Shown here piece after piece: positions 31,919-39,836 of a stretch of DNA of 64,000 nucleotides. Where the stretch lies: contig CANRIM010000008.1 of the NCBI GenBank assembly GCA_947630695.1, positions 1 to 64,000 on the forward strand, given 5' to 3'. This stretch comes from an uncultured Lachnospiraceae bacterium (GTDB lineage Bacteria; Bacillota; Clostridia; Lachnospirales; Lachnospiraceae). The stretch's first letter is position 1, and every line of letters starts with the position of its first letter. The position numbers and the translations under genes were made by a program. Under the pieces are notes generated by a model. It was not told the origin of the DNA. It searched no databases and saw only the letters and a program-made list of their open reading frames with translations.

Positions 31919-32518
31919 ATGACTGGTTTTAAGGATGGCGACAAGGTGCTTGTCGAGGCGATATTTTGCAAAAGTGAATTGAAGAACGGTAATGATTTTG
32001 TCCGTATAAAAGATGAACATACGAATGATTATTATTTGGTCCCCGTTCGGAGAGATGCGGTTCATCCTTTCAGGACTTACGAGGATGGGATGAATGAAGT
32101 GTGGGATTTTGTCACCACAGTTGCGCTTACCTGTGCAGAGTGCCGTTCCCATTGTGATCGCATTCTGGAAGATATTTTTGGAACGGCTGATCTGTTTGAG
32201 ATTTTTGAGAATTACACAGCCGTTGATGCAATTGAAAGATTCAAAGAATGGGAAGATGAGGCAAAATTCAATGTCGGTGATGTGGTGACCACTGGGAATC
32301 GGGACGGGACAATAGTTGTTACTTACGATGTTATCGATCAGGATGGCGTTACGGGTGAAACCTGTATGGAATTTGAAATTTCCAAATCGCTGAAAATTGG
32401 GTGGTGTCAGGCTATTGAGTTATTCGAAAAGCTGATTGCAGGCGCAGAAACCTTAAAATGCAGAACTTACATAGCTGGATCCATTAAAGATATTCGTCTA
32501 AGGAGTGAATCAATATGA
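31919..32518 (+). CDS. Hypothetical phage protein, 199 aa
   Basis: I do not recognise it. A beta-rich N-terminal half (GDKVLVEAIFCK) is followed by a Cys-containing helix (CAECRSHCDRIL). The C-terminal half has KFNVGDVVTTGNRDGTIVV, resembling a small SH3-like or KOW-like barrel. AAGGAAGGG lies upstream of the ATG, and the stop overlaps the next start by 4 bp. It belongs to the early operon. Confidence 0.65.
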   Translation: MTGFKDGDKVLVEAIFCKSELKNGNDFVRIKDEHTNDYYLVPVRRDAVHPFRTYEDGMNEVWDFVTTVALTCAECRSHCDRILEDIFGTADLFEIFENYTAVDAIERFKEWEDEAKFNVGDVVTTGNRDGTIVVTYDVIDQDGVTGETCMEFEISKSLKIGWCQAIELFEKLIAGAETLKCRTYIAGSIKDIRLRSESI

Positions 32519-33054
32519 CATCAATCGATCATGAAAAAGAACTGTATAAACGGGTTTCTGCCGGAAAAATCAGCAGGGGCGGCGCCGTAACACCGCATCC
32601 TACTGAAGAAGAGAATGAACAATTTTTCAATAAGATGGCTAAAGATCTGATTGATATAAACGTGGAATTGGACAGAATCCGGGCTGAAATGTCGTTAAAT
32701 GAAAAGATTATGCAGAAACATTTGAGCCGGAACAAGGGGTTGATTTACATATCAGGCCCGATCACAGGGACATTGGATTATATGGAGCGATTCGTATGGG
32801 CTGAAGGCCAGCTGAAGGCGAAAGGATATGATGTAATCAATCCTGCAGCGATTTCGTCTATGTTCCCGGAAGGCCGCCTGACGCACCGACAATATATGAA
32901 AATCGATAAAGTGCTTCTTTCTGCTTGTGATGGAATTTTTCTGTTAAAGAATTGGAAACGGTCAAAAAGAGCGAGAAAAGAATTTAGGTGGGCACGAAGG
33001 AAAAGGCTGCGCATCATTTCGGAAGATATAGTTGTGAGGACATGTAATGACTGA
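32515..33054 (+). CDS. DUF4406 domain protein
   Basis: A 179-residue protein. A helical N-terminal region (1-75) precedes a Rossmann-like domain with LIYISGPITGTLDYMERF and the later CDGIFLLKNWKRSKRARKEFRWA, here noted as YISGPITG and GIFLLKNW. That is the DUF4406 pattern, related to nucleoside 2-deoxyribosyltransferases. The domain may modify or salvage nucleotides during phage replication, which is inference. The N-terminal extension is longer than in stand-alone DUF4406 proteins. AAGGAGTGAATC precedes the ATG. Confidence 0.75.
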   Translation: MTSIDHEKELYKRVSAGKISRGGAVTPHPTEEENEQFFNKMAKDLIDINVELDRIRAEMSLNEKIMQKHLSRNKGLIYISGPITGTLDYMERFVWAEGQLKAKGYDVINPAAISSMFPEGRLTHRQYMKIDKVLLSACDGIFLLKNWKRSKRARKEFRWARRKRLRIISEDIVVRTCND

Positions 33055-33295
33055 TGTTGAAATCTGCAAAATGTATAGAACGTCAAAATATCCGAACAAG
33101 ATGATTCCTGTTCTTGCTGATTTAGCGATGAAAAGTCAGGTTCAAATCATTCTGATTTTGATCGAAAATGGCGAGGATGTTTCGGAGAGCCGTATTAATC
33201 AGTTGTACAAGCGTATGGATTACATTGACCGGAAGATTACAGAACTGGAAAAAGAATACAAGTCGATTGCGCGGGTAATGGGCGCAAAAATTTAG
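33047..33295 (+). CDS. Small helical phage protein, 82 aa
   Basis: Overlaps the preceding gene by 8 bp. The C-terminal half is a predicted coiled coil (INQLYKRMDYIDRKITELEKEY, noted as RKITELEKEY). Otherwise it has no recognised motif. It is part of the early operon. Function unknown. Confidence 0.65.
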   Translation: MTDVEICKMYRTSKYPNKMIPVLADLAMKSQVQIILILIENGEDVSESRINQLYKRMDYIDRKITELEKEYKSIARVMGAKI

Positions 33296-33314
33296 GAAGA
33301 AAGGATCTGATCAT

Positions 33315-33563
33315 ATGCCCAAAATAGTAAAAACACCACAGGAAATTCAAAATTCATTGCTCAGCGGAAATATAAAAAAGCGTATGAATGCGTTTCAGGT
33401 GACCAATAAGCAGATGGGAAACGCCCTGGGGATTCACCCGGGTACCTTCGAACAAAAGACGAATCATCCGGAACGATTTACATTTCCGGAGCTGCTGATC
33501 GTGTTCCACCGGCTGCGTTTTCCCGACAGCGAAATACTGGAAGTTATGCGCATGGGCAAATGA
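33315..33563 (+). CDS. Putative helix-turn-helix phage protein, 82 aa
   Basis: A small basic protein. The segment VTNKQMGNALGIHPGTFEQK looks like a helix-turn-helix (key part KQMGNALGIHPGTF), and the end FPELLIVFHRLRFPDSEI is typical of phage XRE-like regulators of 60-90 residues. AAAGGATCTG lies upstream. It may regulate early transcription; no binding site is assigned. Confidence 0.65.
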   Translation: MPKIVKTPQEIQNSLLSGNIKKRMNAFQVTNKQMGNALGIHPGTFEQKTNHPERFTFPELLIVFHRLRFPDSEILEVMRMGK

Positions 33564-33640
33564 CCGGCAAATAAATAAACGGCGAAAAAACGTAAAAATG
33601 GCCGGTAATTTGGCGGTTGAGCAAATGGCCGGCAAATAAA
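33556..33640. repeat. Direct repeat of about 20 bp between early genes
   Basis: GCAAATGACCGGCAAATAAA (33556-33575) and GCAAATGGCCGGCAAATAAA (33621-33640) differ at one base and are 65 bp apart. A partial third copy (AAATGGCCGGTAATTT) lies between. The first copy contains the stop codon of the preceding gene. Confidence 0.7.
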
Positions 33641-33655
33641 ACAGGAGGTGACATT

Positions 33656-34114
33656 TTGGAAAACACGAAGGAAATTGAACTGGAAGACGCGATCCGGATT
33701 TCAAAAATACTATCAACGGCTCCGGAAGAACGGTTGCCGATGATTCTGTCCACACTGGAAGCGGCAGGTGTCATGATCGATGGTCTGGAAGCTCTGGCGG
33801 AATGGCGCTGTCTGTCCCATCCGTCGCGATTAATTGACCTGCATTCGTTCGTGAAAAATATCCTGACCCATTTCGATGATGGGAAAAATCTGGATTTTAT
33901 AGCAATTCAGGTTAAGGCCTTCGACGCGTATTGCAGGGAAAGAAATCTGATGCCGCTGCTGGTAAAAAAAACGCTGTATGAATACGGGATTTTAGAGCAT
34001 TCCTTTGATGGTTCGAAGCTGCTGTATTCCAAGGTGGTAAGGATTAACGGCGTTTTGATGCGCTGTGTCGTACTCAAAAAGAACGTCAAACTGAAAGGAG
34101 AGGAAAACCAATGA
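33656..34114 (+). CDS. Hypothetical phage protein, 152 aa
   Basis: Start at TTG 33656 with AGGAGGTGACATT upstream, which is much better than any ATG in the frame. The protein is helical with a C-terminal segment RINGVLMRCVVLKK. It resembles uncharacterised early phage proteins and has no recognised catalytic motif. The stop overlaps the next gene (ATGATGA). Confidence 0.6.
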   Translation: MENTKEIELEDAIRISKILSTAPEERLPMILSTLEAAGVMIDGLEALAEWRCLSHPSRLIDLHSFVKNILTHFDDGKNLDFIAIQVKAFDAYCRERNLMPLLVKKTLYEYGILEHSFDGSKLLYSKVVRINGVLMRCVVLKKNVKLKGEENQ

Positions 34115-34857
34115 TGACTGAATACAGAAATGGGAAGTTTCGGCCATACAGGCCGAAACAGAAGCGCAAGACAGCAGCTTTTATTCGTTCGATCTGTAAT
34201 TTCAGGTGTCTTTCCACAGGATTTTTTGTGATCGCCTTCCTGCTGATTTTGACAGCATGGCTGATGCCGGTATCGGATGCGGATACCGGACCGGCCAAAA
34301 AACTGTATCTGGACTGCAATAGCTATCACCTGGAAGAGGATCAGCTGATCGAAGCAGAATCTGCCAGGATCAGTGCTGCTGTGGAAAGCTATACGGCGAA
34401 ACAGGAAGCCGCTGCGCTTGCCTCTTTCGCGGAAGCGCCGCCCGCGGCGGAAACGATCGTTCCGGAGACGCCTGTACCGGAACCGTCCGTGCCGGAAACA
34501 TCTGTGCCGACAGCTTACGATGACATTGATCTGCTTTGCAACATGGTGGAGGCGGAGGCCGGCAATCAGGACCTGATGGGAAAGAGGCTGGTTGCCTGTG
34601 TCGCACTGAACCGCGTGGACAATCCAAACTGGCCGGACACCATCACCGGCGTAATTACACAGCCTGGACAGTTTGCTTCATATGCTGATGGCGGTATGCA
34701 GCGTTTCAGTGTGATTTCTGATGCCACACGGGAGGCGGTTCGGCTGGAATTGCAGCAGCGAAGCTATCCGGCACTGTATTATTTCACGGCAGATGGCTAC
34801 AGCGCGTACGGGACGCCTTACTTTCAATATGGCGATCATTATTTTTCAACGAGATAG
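34111..34857 (+). CDS. Membrane-anchored SleB-type cell wall hydrolase
   Basis: A 248-residue protein with a basic N-terminus, one membrane span at about residues 38-53 (FFVIAFLLILTAWLM), a Pro/Glu/Thr-rich linker (about 105-135) and a C-terminal hydrolase-2 (SleB) domain. That domain contains MVEAEAGNQDLMGKRLVA, with the catalytic Glu, and QFASYADG. The family cleaves peptidoglycan (cortex lytic or transglycosylase-like). Lysis genes normally lie in the late region; its place in the early replication cluster is unusual, so a role in entry, exclusion or host wall remodelling is possible. TAG stop. Confidence 0.82.
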   Translation: MMTEYRNGKFRPYRPKQKRKTAAFIRSICNFRCLSTGFFVIAFLLILTAWLMPVSDADTGPAKKLYLDCNSYHLEEDQLIEAESARISAAVESYTAKQEAAALASFAEAPPAAETIVPETPVPEPSVPETSVPTAYDDIDLLCNMVEAEAGNQDLMGKRLVACVALNRVDNPNWPDTITGVITQPGQFASYADGGMQRFSVISDATREAVRLELQQRSYPALYYFTADGYSAYGTPYFQYGDHYFSTR

Positions 34858-34869
34858 GAGGTGGGCAAA

Positions 34870-35238
34870 ATGTTGCAGAAAATAGAAAATGGCATGATGT
34901 TTGTGAAGACGGACAGCAAGGAACAGGATGCCATTATTAAGACATGGCGCCTGATGAAAAAGGATACAAAAAGAGGCTATTGGTACGGGCTTGTTTCAAA
35001 GCAGCTGCTGCTGAATCTGCAGCAAAACGGAGGATTGATCGCTCCGGCAAAAAAGCTTCTGAATAAAATGCAGGCCGTACAGGATGCCGTGGATGCGGAA
35101 CGTGTAAAACCGGATGAGGATGTCATACCGATGTGCCGGTTTCCGGTTAAGGCAAATCTGTACAAGCATCAGATTCGGGCCGCCAATATGGCGCTGATCA
35201 CCTTCGGCGCGGTGGAGGTGGGGCATACATATGTTTGA
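34870..35238 (+). CDS. SNF2-type helicase, N-terminal fragment
   Basis: A 122-residue protein that looks like the front of a phage SNF2/HARP-like helicase. A small domain rich in NGMMFVKTDSKEQDAIIKTW (noted as the KEQDAIIKTWRL core) is followed by the helicase Q-motif region KANLYKHQIRAANMALITFG. The rest of the helicase, starting at Walker A, lies 720 bp downstream at 35961, with an exonuclease gene between. The TGA stop is inside the exonuclease start (ATGTTTGA, 35231-35238). Start at ATG 34870 with GGAGG upstream. It cannot have ATPase activity alone. Confidence 0.75.
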   Translation: MLQKIENGMMFVKTDSKEQDAIIKTWRLMKKDTKRGYWYGLVSKQLLLNLQQNGGLIAPAKKLLNKMQAVQDAVDAERVKPDEDVIPMCRFPVKANLYKHQIRAANMALITFGAVEVGHTYV

Positions 35239-35968
35239 ATCTTTGTTTAAACGCTATCAAAGGCTCATATTCTTTGATACGGAAACAACCGGATTAACCC
35301 CGGAAAAAGGGGACCAGATCATAGAACTTGCAGCTGCCGCACTGGATCCGGATGCGTCGCAGCAGTGCATGGATCAGTTTATTCAGCTGGAAACATTGCC
35401 GCAGCTGCCGCAGTCTGTGGTCAAATTGACAGGTATTACAGACTGGATGCTGTTTGATCAGGGCATTGCAGAATCCGTTGCGCTTGCTAAATTTATGGAT
35501 TTGATGAAGGAAAAGACACTGCTGATAGCCCATAATGCGCAGTTTGATCTGCTGTTTCTGGCATATTCCTTACTGCGGCATCGAGACGATGACCGGGAAA
35601 AGTTTAAAGCAGACATGCAGCGCTTTAATTCCTGTGATTACCTGGACACGCTGACGGTGTACCGAGACCGGCGCCTGTATCCGCATAAGCTGGAGAATGC
35701 TATACGGGAATATGGCCTCGCCGGTAAGGTGGAAAATTCACACAGGGCAATCGATGACTGCAAAGCACTGTTTGAGGTGGCCAAAAGAATGGAAGAAGAA
35801 AGGGCGGATCTGATTCAGTATGTCAATCTCTTCGGATACAATCCAAAATACGGCCCTTCCGGAAAGCAGTTTAAGAAGATCGTGTACAGGCCGCAAATGG
35901 TGTACCGCACCAATTTTAATAATAAATTGTACGATTTGGAAGAAGGTGATTCCAATAGACATGCATAA
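35231..35968 (+). CDS. DnaQ-family DEDDh 3'-5' exonuclease embedded in a split helicase gene
   Basis: A 245-residue exonuclease. Exo I is FFDTETTG (Asp16, Glu18), exo II is IAHNAQFD, and exo III is SHRAIDDCKAL with the His of the DEDDh type. It resembles polymerase III epsilon-like proofreading domains. A C-terminal tail with LFGYNPKYGPSGKQ follows. It overlaps the helicase N-part by 8 bp (ATGTTTGA) and the C-part by 8 bp (ATGCATAA), each time in the +1 frame. It could trim DNA ends during recombination or replication together with the helicase parts; that is inference. Confidence 0.85.
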   Translation: MFESLFKRYQRLIFFDTETTGLTPEKGDQIIELAAAALDPDASQQCMDQFIQLETLPQLPQSVVKLTGITDWMLFDQGIAESVALAKFMDLMKEKTLLIAHNAQFDLLFLAYSLLRHRDDDREKFKADMQRFNSCDYLDTLTVYRDRRLYPHKLENAIREYGLAGKVENSHRAIDDCKALFEVAKRMEEERADLIQYVNLFGYNPKYGPSGKQFKKIVYRPQMVYRTNFNNKLYDLEEGDSNRHA

Positions 35969-37316
35969 AGGCTTCGGGTTCCTGTTCGAAATGGGGTGCG
36001 GAAAAACATTGACATCGATTGCCGTGATGGGCGCCATGTACCAAAAGGGAATAATTGATCGGGTTCTGATCGTGGCACCGACCTCTGTTGTGGCCGTCTG
36101 GCCGCGGGAGTTTATGGAATTTGCAGATTTTCCTTTTACCGTTCAGACCCTGCTGGGCGATAAGTCCAAGCGCCTGAAAGCAATTTCCGACCTGAAGCGG
36201 TACCGATACGAGAAAATGAAGGTGGCCGTGATCAATTATGAAAGCGTGTGGCGGGAAGGCATCAAAGAAGCGCTGCAGGATTGGGATCCGGATCTGATCA
36301 TCTGCGATGAGAGCCAGAGGATCAAAGGACACGATGCGAAACAGTCCAAGGCCATGCATGAGCTGGGGGATCAGGCGCGTTATAAGATCATTCTTTCGGG
36401 TACGCCGGTGCAGAATAACGTGACGGATATCTGGTCACAGTATCGCTTCCTGGATCGGACCGTGTTCGGGGATCTGTACTATCCGTTTCAGAATCACTAC
36501 TGTGTGATGCACAGTGTGTTCAAATCCAAGGTACTTCGCACGCTGCATGAGGATGAGCTGATCCAGAAAGAACATTCGATTGCTTTCAGAGTTACCAAGG
36601 CTGAGGCGCTGGATCTTCCGGAACAGACGTTTGAAGTGCGGTATGTGGAAATGACGCCGAAGGAACGCCGAATCTACGATTCTTTAAAACGGGAATCTGT
36701 CGCAGATCTGGAAGGAGAAGGAACGATTACCGCAACCACAGTTTTGACCCGGCTTCTGCGACTGCAGCAGTTTACCGGGGGTTTCCTTGTAAAGGATGGC
36801 GATTCTCAGCCGGAGCAGATCAGTACAACGAAACTGGATGCGCTGAAGGATATTATCGAAGATTATGTTATCGACGGCAGAAAGAAGCTGGTGGTATTTG
36901 CAAGGTTCCTTTCAGAGGTTAAAGCGATACTTGTGCTTGCGGAAAAGCTTCTTCGGCCGGCGGGGGAAAAAGTTGTCAGTATCTATGGCGCCATCAAAAA
37001 AGAAGACCGCGGCGATATCATTCAACAGTTTCAAACGGATCCGGATACGGTGCTGATCGTTGGACAGATCGACACGCTGGGCGTAGGAGTGACGCTGACG
37101 GCGGCTGATACCTGTGTTTATTACTCAAAAACTTACAATTACGCCACTTACGAACAGAGTCTCTCCCGGATCCACAGGATCAGCCAGCGGAACGTCTGCA
37201 CGTATATTGATCTGGTCTGTGCGGATTCTGTGGATGAGAAGATCACCCAGGCTTTAAAGAAAAAAGAGGACCTAGCAAAGACCATTGTGGATAATTGGAG
37301 GGATGTTTTTAAATGA
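35961..37316 (+). CDS. SNF2-type helicase, C-terminal part with both ATPase lobes
   Basis: A 451-residue protein. It starts just before Walker A (FEMGCGKTLT, Lys15-Thr16). It then has APTSVVAVWP, the DEAH-like box ICDESQRIKG, motif III SGTPVQNN, and the helicase C lobe with VFARFLSEV, QIDTLGVGVTLTAA and the arginine-finger motif QSLSRIHRISQ. The Q-motif and N-terminal accessory domain are missing from this polypeptide and are encoded separately at 34870. An in-frame GTG at 35946 could add five residues. It translocates on DNA in replication or recombination if the two parts assemble. Confidence 0.88.
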   Translation: MHKGFGFLFEMGCGKTLTSIAVMGAMYQKGIIDRVLIVAPTSVVAVWPREFMEFADFPFTVQTLLGDKSKRLKAISDLKRYRYEKMKVAVINYESVWREGIKEALQDWDPDLIICDESQRIKGHDAKQSKAMHELGDQARYKIILSGTPVQNNVTDIWSQYRFLDRTVFGDLYYPFQNHYCVMHSVFKSKVLRTLHEDELIQKEHSIAFRVTKAEALDLPEQTFEVRYVEMTPKERRIYDSLKRESVADLEGEGTITATTVLTRLLRLQQFTGGFLVKDGDSQPEQISTTKLDALKDIIEDYVIDGRKKLVVFARFLSEVKAILVLAEKLLRPAGEKVVSIYGAIKKEDRGDIIQQFQTDPDTVLIVGQIDTLGVGVTLTAADTCVYYSKTYNYATYEQSLSRIHRISQRNVCTYIDLVCADSVDEKITQALKKKEDLAKTIVDNWRDVFK

Positions 37317-37537
37317 CCGAAAACATAGATGCCTTAAAAAATTTTGGTATTTCTACGACGCAGGCAGTTGAAGTAGCTAATGCCATAGCAGATTTATTGC
37401 GCAGGCTGACACCGCTGGATCTGGAAAAGGAAATCGCCTGCATAACAATGACTCCGTCACTTCACTGGTGGCAAAAAGTATTTCTTATAAGGAAATTAAA
37501 AAAGCTGATAGCAGAAAGGAAGAATCAAAATGGCTGA
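37313..37537 (+). CDS. Hypothetical phage protein, 74 aa
   Basis: The start overlaps the helicase stop (ATGA) and has GGAGGG upstream. It is a helical protein with a central hydrophobic Trp pair (SLHWWQKVFLIRKLKKL). No family is recognised. Early operon. Confidence 0.65.
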   Translation: MTENIDALKNFGISTTQAVEVANAIADLLRRLTPLDLEKEIACITMTPSLHWWQKVFLIRKLKKLIAERKNQNG

Positions 37538-38015
37538 AGGAAGGATCAGGGAACTTATTCAAAAGTATGAAGAGCTCAGAACAAAAAAGGAGCTTCTGAC
37601 CAAAGAAAAATCGGAAACGGAAAAAGAGTTTAAGGATATCCAGTATGAACTGGCCACAGCAATCAGCGATGCGGACATGAGCACCGTCCAGTATGGAGAG
37701 TACAGTTACTCTCCAAACGTGAAACGCCGGTACAATTTCAAGTCTGCAGCTGACCTTGCAGAATTGGGAATTGATAAGCTGGAACTTTTCAGGTCGGATG
37801 ACAGACTGGTCGATCTGATTCAGGAAACGATCAGCGCCAGCTCCATGAACTCTGCGCTCGCTGAACTGGCGAATACGGAAGACGGAATCCCGGATGAGGT
37901 GCTGGCAGCTGTAAATATTTACGATGAGATTACAATCTCCCGGACCAGGACAGACACGTCCGGAAAGAAAAAGGTCAAAGAAGCATTAATGAAACGGAGG
38001 GAAGGAAATGTATAA
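37530..38015 (+). CDS. Hypothetical phage protein with N-terminal coiled coil, 161 aa
   Basis: Overlaps the preceding gene by 8 bp; AAAGGAAGAATC precedes the ATG. Residues 5-45 form a charged coiled coil (KKELLTKEKSETEKEF). A middle segment, MSTVQYGEYSYSPNVKRRYNF, is noted as YGEYSYSPNVKRRY. It resembles Gam-like or SSAP-accessory helical proteins next to recombination genes, but I cannot assign it. Confidence 0.6.
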   Translation: MAEGRIRELIQKYEELRTKKELLTKEKSETEKEFKDIQYELATAISDADMSTVQYGEYSYSPNVKRRYNFKSAADLAELGIDKLELFRSDDRLVDLIQETISASSMNSALAELANTEDGIPDEVLAAVNIYDEITISRTRTDTSGKKKVKEALMKRREGNV

Positions 38016-38436
38016 AGAAACCAATGAAAACGGCCAGTATCAGTTGGACTGGCGCCTGAACAGCGAAAGCTCGCTGGAAGAGAATGTAAACATTATGATC
38101 GATTTCCTTTGTGAATCCAAAAAACAGGAAATCGGAGAAAAGAGGATCAGAAACCGCCATGAAGGCTATGGATTCCTGGCCGATGCGTATCTTTCGGTCA
38201 ATTTTGCCATGAAAAAAGTGAAGGACGGCATGGCGGATCTGCTGCAGGCACTGCCGGTACCGGACGATTCTGCTGCGGTTGACAAGGTGGAGTCATTAAC
38301 CAATGCACTGACCGACGCCATCATTGCAATATCAGAAATGACAGCTGAAAGCAGGCGGGTCAGCAATGATCTGTTTGCGGAGCACTGGGATCCGCAGCCG
38401 GCTTCAGAGGATGGGTTCGAAACACCGGAAGAATAA
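38008..38436 (+). CDS. Hypothetical phage protein, 142 aa
   Basis: Overlaps the preceding gene by 8 bp; strong GGAGGGAAGG upstream. Helical and acidic, ending SEDGFETPEE. No recognised domain. It directly precedes the RecA-like ATPase and probably belongs to the same recombination cassette. Confidence 0.65.
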   Translation: MYKETNENGQYQLDWRLNSESSLEENVNIMIDFLCESKKQEIGEKRIRNRHEGYGFLADAYLSVNFAMKKVKDGMADLLQALPVPDDSAAVDKVESLTNALTDAIIAISEMTAESRRVSNDLFAEHWDPQPASEDGFETPEE

Positions 38437-38446
38437 GGAGGGTATC

Positions 38447-39385
38447 ATGGCGAAAATAAATTTACAGATCAAACATGCAAAAAAAGAACAGATCTATGTT
38501 AAAGCATTGATCGGCGGTCCTTCCGGCAGCGGGAAAAGCTACTCGGCCCTTCGGGTGGCCACCGGCATTGCCGGCCGGGAAGGAAATGGTACCAGGATAG
38601 GATACATAGGTACGGAAGGCATGCGGGACAAGCTGTATGCAAATGAATTTGATTATGATCTGATCAGTCTGGAAGAGTACAGTCCGGAATACTATGAAGC
38701 GGCTCTGGATGCCTTTTTGGAGGCCGGATACAAGGTGATCATCGTGGATTCCCTGACGCATTTGTGGAGCTGGGTACAGGATCAGGTGCAGAAGGTAGCC
38801 AAAAATGACAACTCCACCTTTCAGGCCTGGGGAAAGTATAAAAAAGAAAATAAAAAGATCGTAGAGAAGATCCTGCTGGCGCCGGCGCACATCATCGTGA
38901 CCGGCCGTGGCAAGGATGAGTACATCCTGGAAACAAACAGCAAAGGCAAAATGGCGCCGCGCAAGGTCGGCGTTGGCGTTCAGCAGGATAAGGACATCGA
39001 GTATGAGTACATGGTGACTTTCATGCTGGATCAGGAAACGCATATCGCGGAAGTAGCCAAGGACAACACCCACCTTTTTGAAAACAAACTGGACGCCCTG
39101 ACCGAAAAATCCGGCGAAGCGCTGTATGACTGGGCCAATGACGGGGAGCCGGTCAAATCTCCGGCGGAGCGCGCTGCGGAAGTTGCCCGGGTGCAGGATG
39201 CGATTACCGCAAAATGCAATGAACTGGGCGGCACGAAAAACCCGGAACTGATGAAGTGGTATGGTGAAAAGTTCGGAAAAAATCACAAAGCGAACAAGGA
39301 TCTGGATGCTCTGAATGCCGCTTTGGAAGAAATGCAGAGAATCCAGCCTGTCAATCGCGATGATAAGGAGGGCAATCATGAATAA
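38447..39385 (+). CDS. RecA-like AAA_24 ATPase (Sak4-type recombinase candidate)
   Basis: A 312-residue P-loop ATPase. Walker A is GGPSGSGKSYSALR at about residue 23, and a Walker B-like strand is KVIIVDSLTHLW. IIVTGRGKDEYI follows, and the helical C-terminus is about 215-312. This is the phage AAA_24/Sak4 layout: a single-domain RecA relative that anneals or pairs single strands with help from SSB. The SSB gene follows immediately (8-bp overlap), which supports that role. The start at 38447 has AGGAGGGTATC. Direct recombinase activity is inference. Confidence 0.82.
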   Translation: MAKINLQIKHAKKEQIYVKALIGGPSGSGKSYSALRVATGIAGREGNGTRIGYIGTEGMRDKLYANEFDYDLISLEEYSPEYYEAALDAFLEAGYKVIIVDSLTHLWSWVQDQVQKVAKNDNSTFQAWGKYKKENKKIVEKILLAPAHIIVTGRGKDEYILETNSKGKMAPRKVGVGVQQDKDIEYEYMVTFMLDQETHIAEVAKDNTHLFENKLDALTEKSGEALYDWANDGEPVKSPAERAAEVARVQDAITAKCNELGGTKNPELMKWYGEKFGKNHKANKDLDALNAALEEMQRIQPVNRDDKEGNHE

Positions 39386-39809
39386 AGTGCTTCTTGTCGG
39401 TAGACTTACGCGGGATCCGGATATTGGGCAGACAGCCAATAACATTACATACGCACGATTTTCTGTTGCAGTAAACAGGCGCTATACTTCCGGAGATCAT
39501 CCGGAGGCAGATTTCCCAAGTGTCGTTGCATGGGGTAAAACTGCAGAATTTATCGAAAAATACTTCCAGAAAGGGCAGCGGATCGGCATCGAAGGCCGGA
39601 TCCAGACCGGATCCTATACCAATAAAGATGGTCAGAAGATATATACAACGGACGTGGTTGCTGAAAACGTGGAATTTGTTGAAAGCAAATCCGGAAACAA
39701 TGAAAACAACAGCCAGAATACGCCGCCGGCAATGCCTACCCGTAATGTGACGGAAGAAGATTGGATGCGTGTGGAGGATGGCATAGACGCTGAACTGCCG
39801 TTCAATTAA
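39378..39809 (+). CDS. ssb: Single-stranded DNA-binding protein
   Basis: A 143-residue SSB. The OB-fold domain (1-105) begins MNKVLLVGRLTRDPDI, with the usual FSVAVNR strand and GIEGRIQTGSYTNKDG loop (noted as GIEGRIQTGSY). A Gln/Asn-rich linker and an acidic tip ending DAELPFN follow. The tip recruits replication and recombination proteins. AAGGAGGGCAATC fixes the start. The overlap with the ATPase upstream indicates coupled expression. Confidence 0.93.
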   Translation: MNKVLLVGRLTRDPDIGQTANNITYARFSVAVNRRYTSGDHPEADFPSVVAWGKTAEFIEKYFQKGQRIGIEGRIQTGSYTNKDGQKIYTTDVVAENVEFVESKSGNNENNSQNTPPAMPTRNVTEEDWMRVEDGIDAELPFN

Positions 39810-39836
39810 AAATTTAAAGTAAGGAGATGGGACGGC

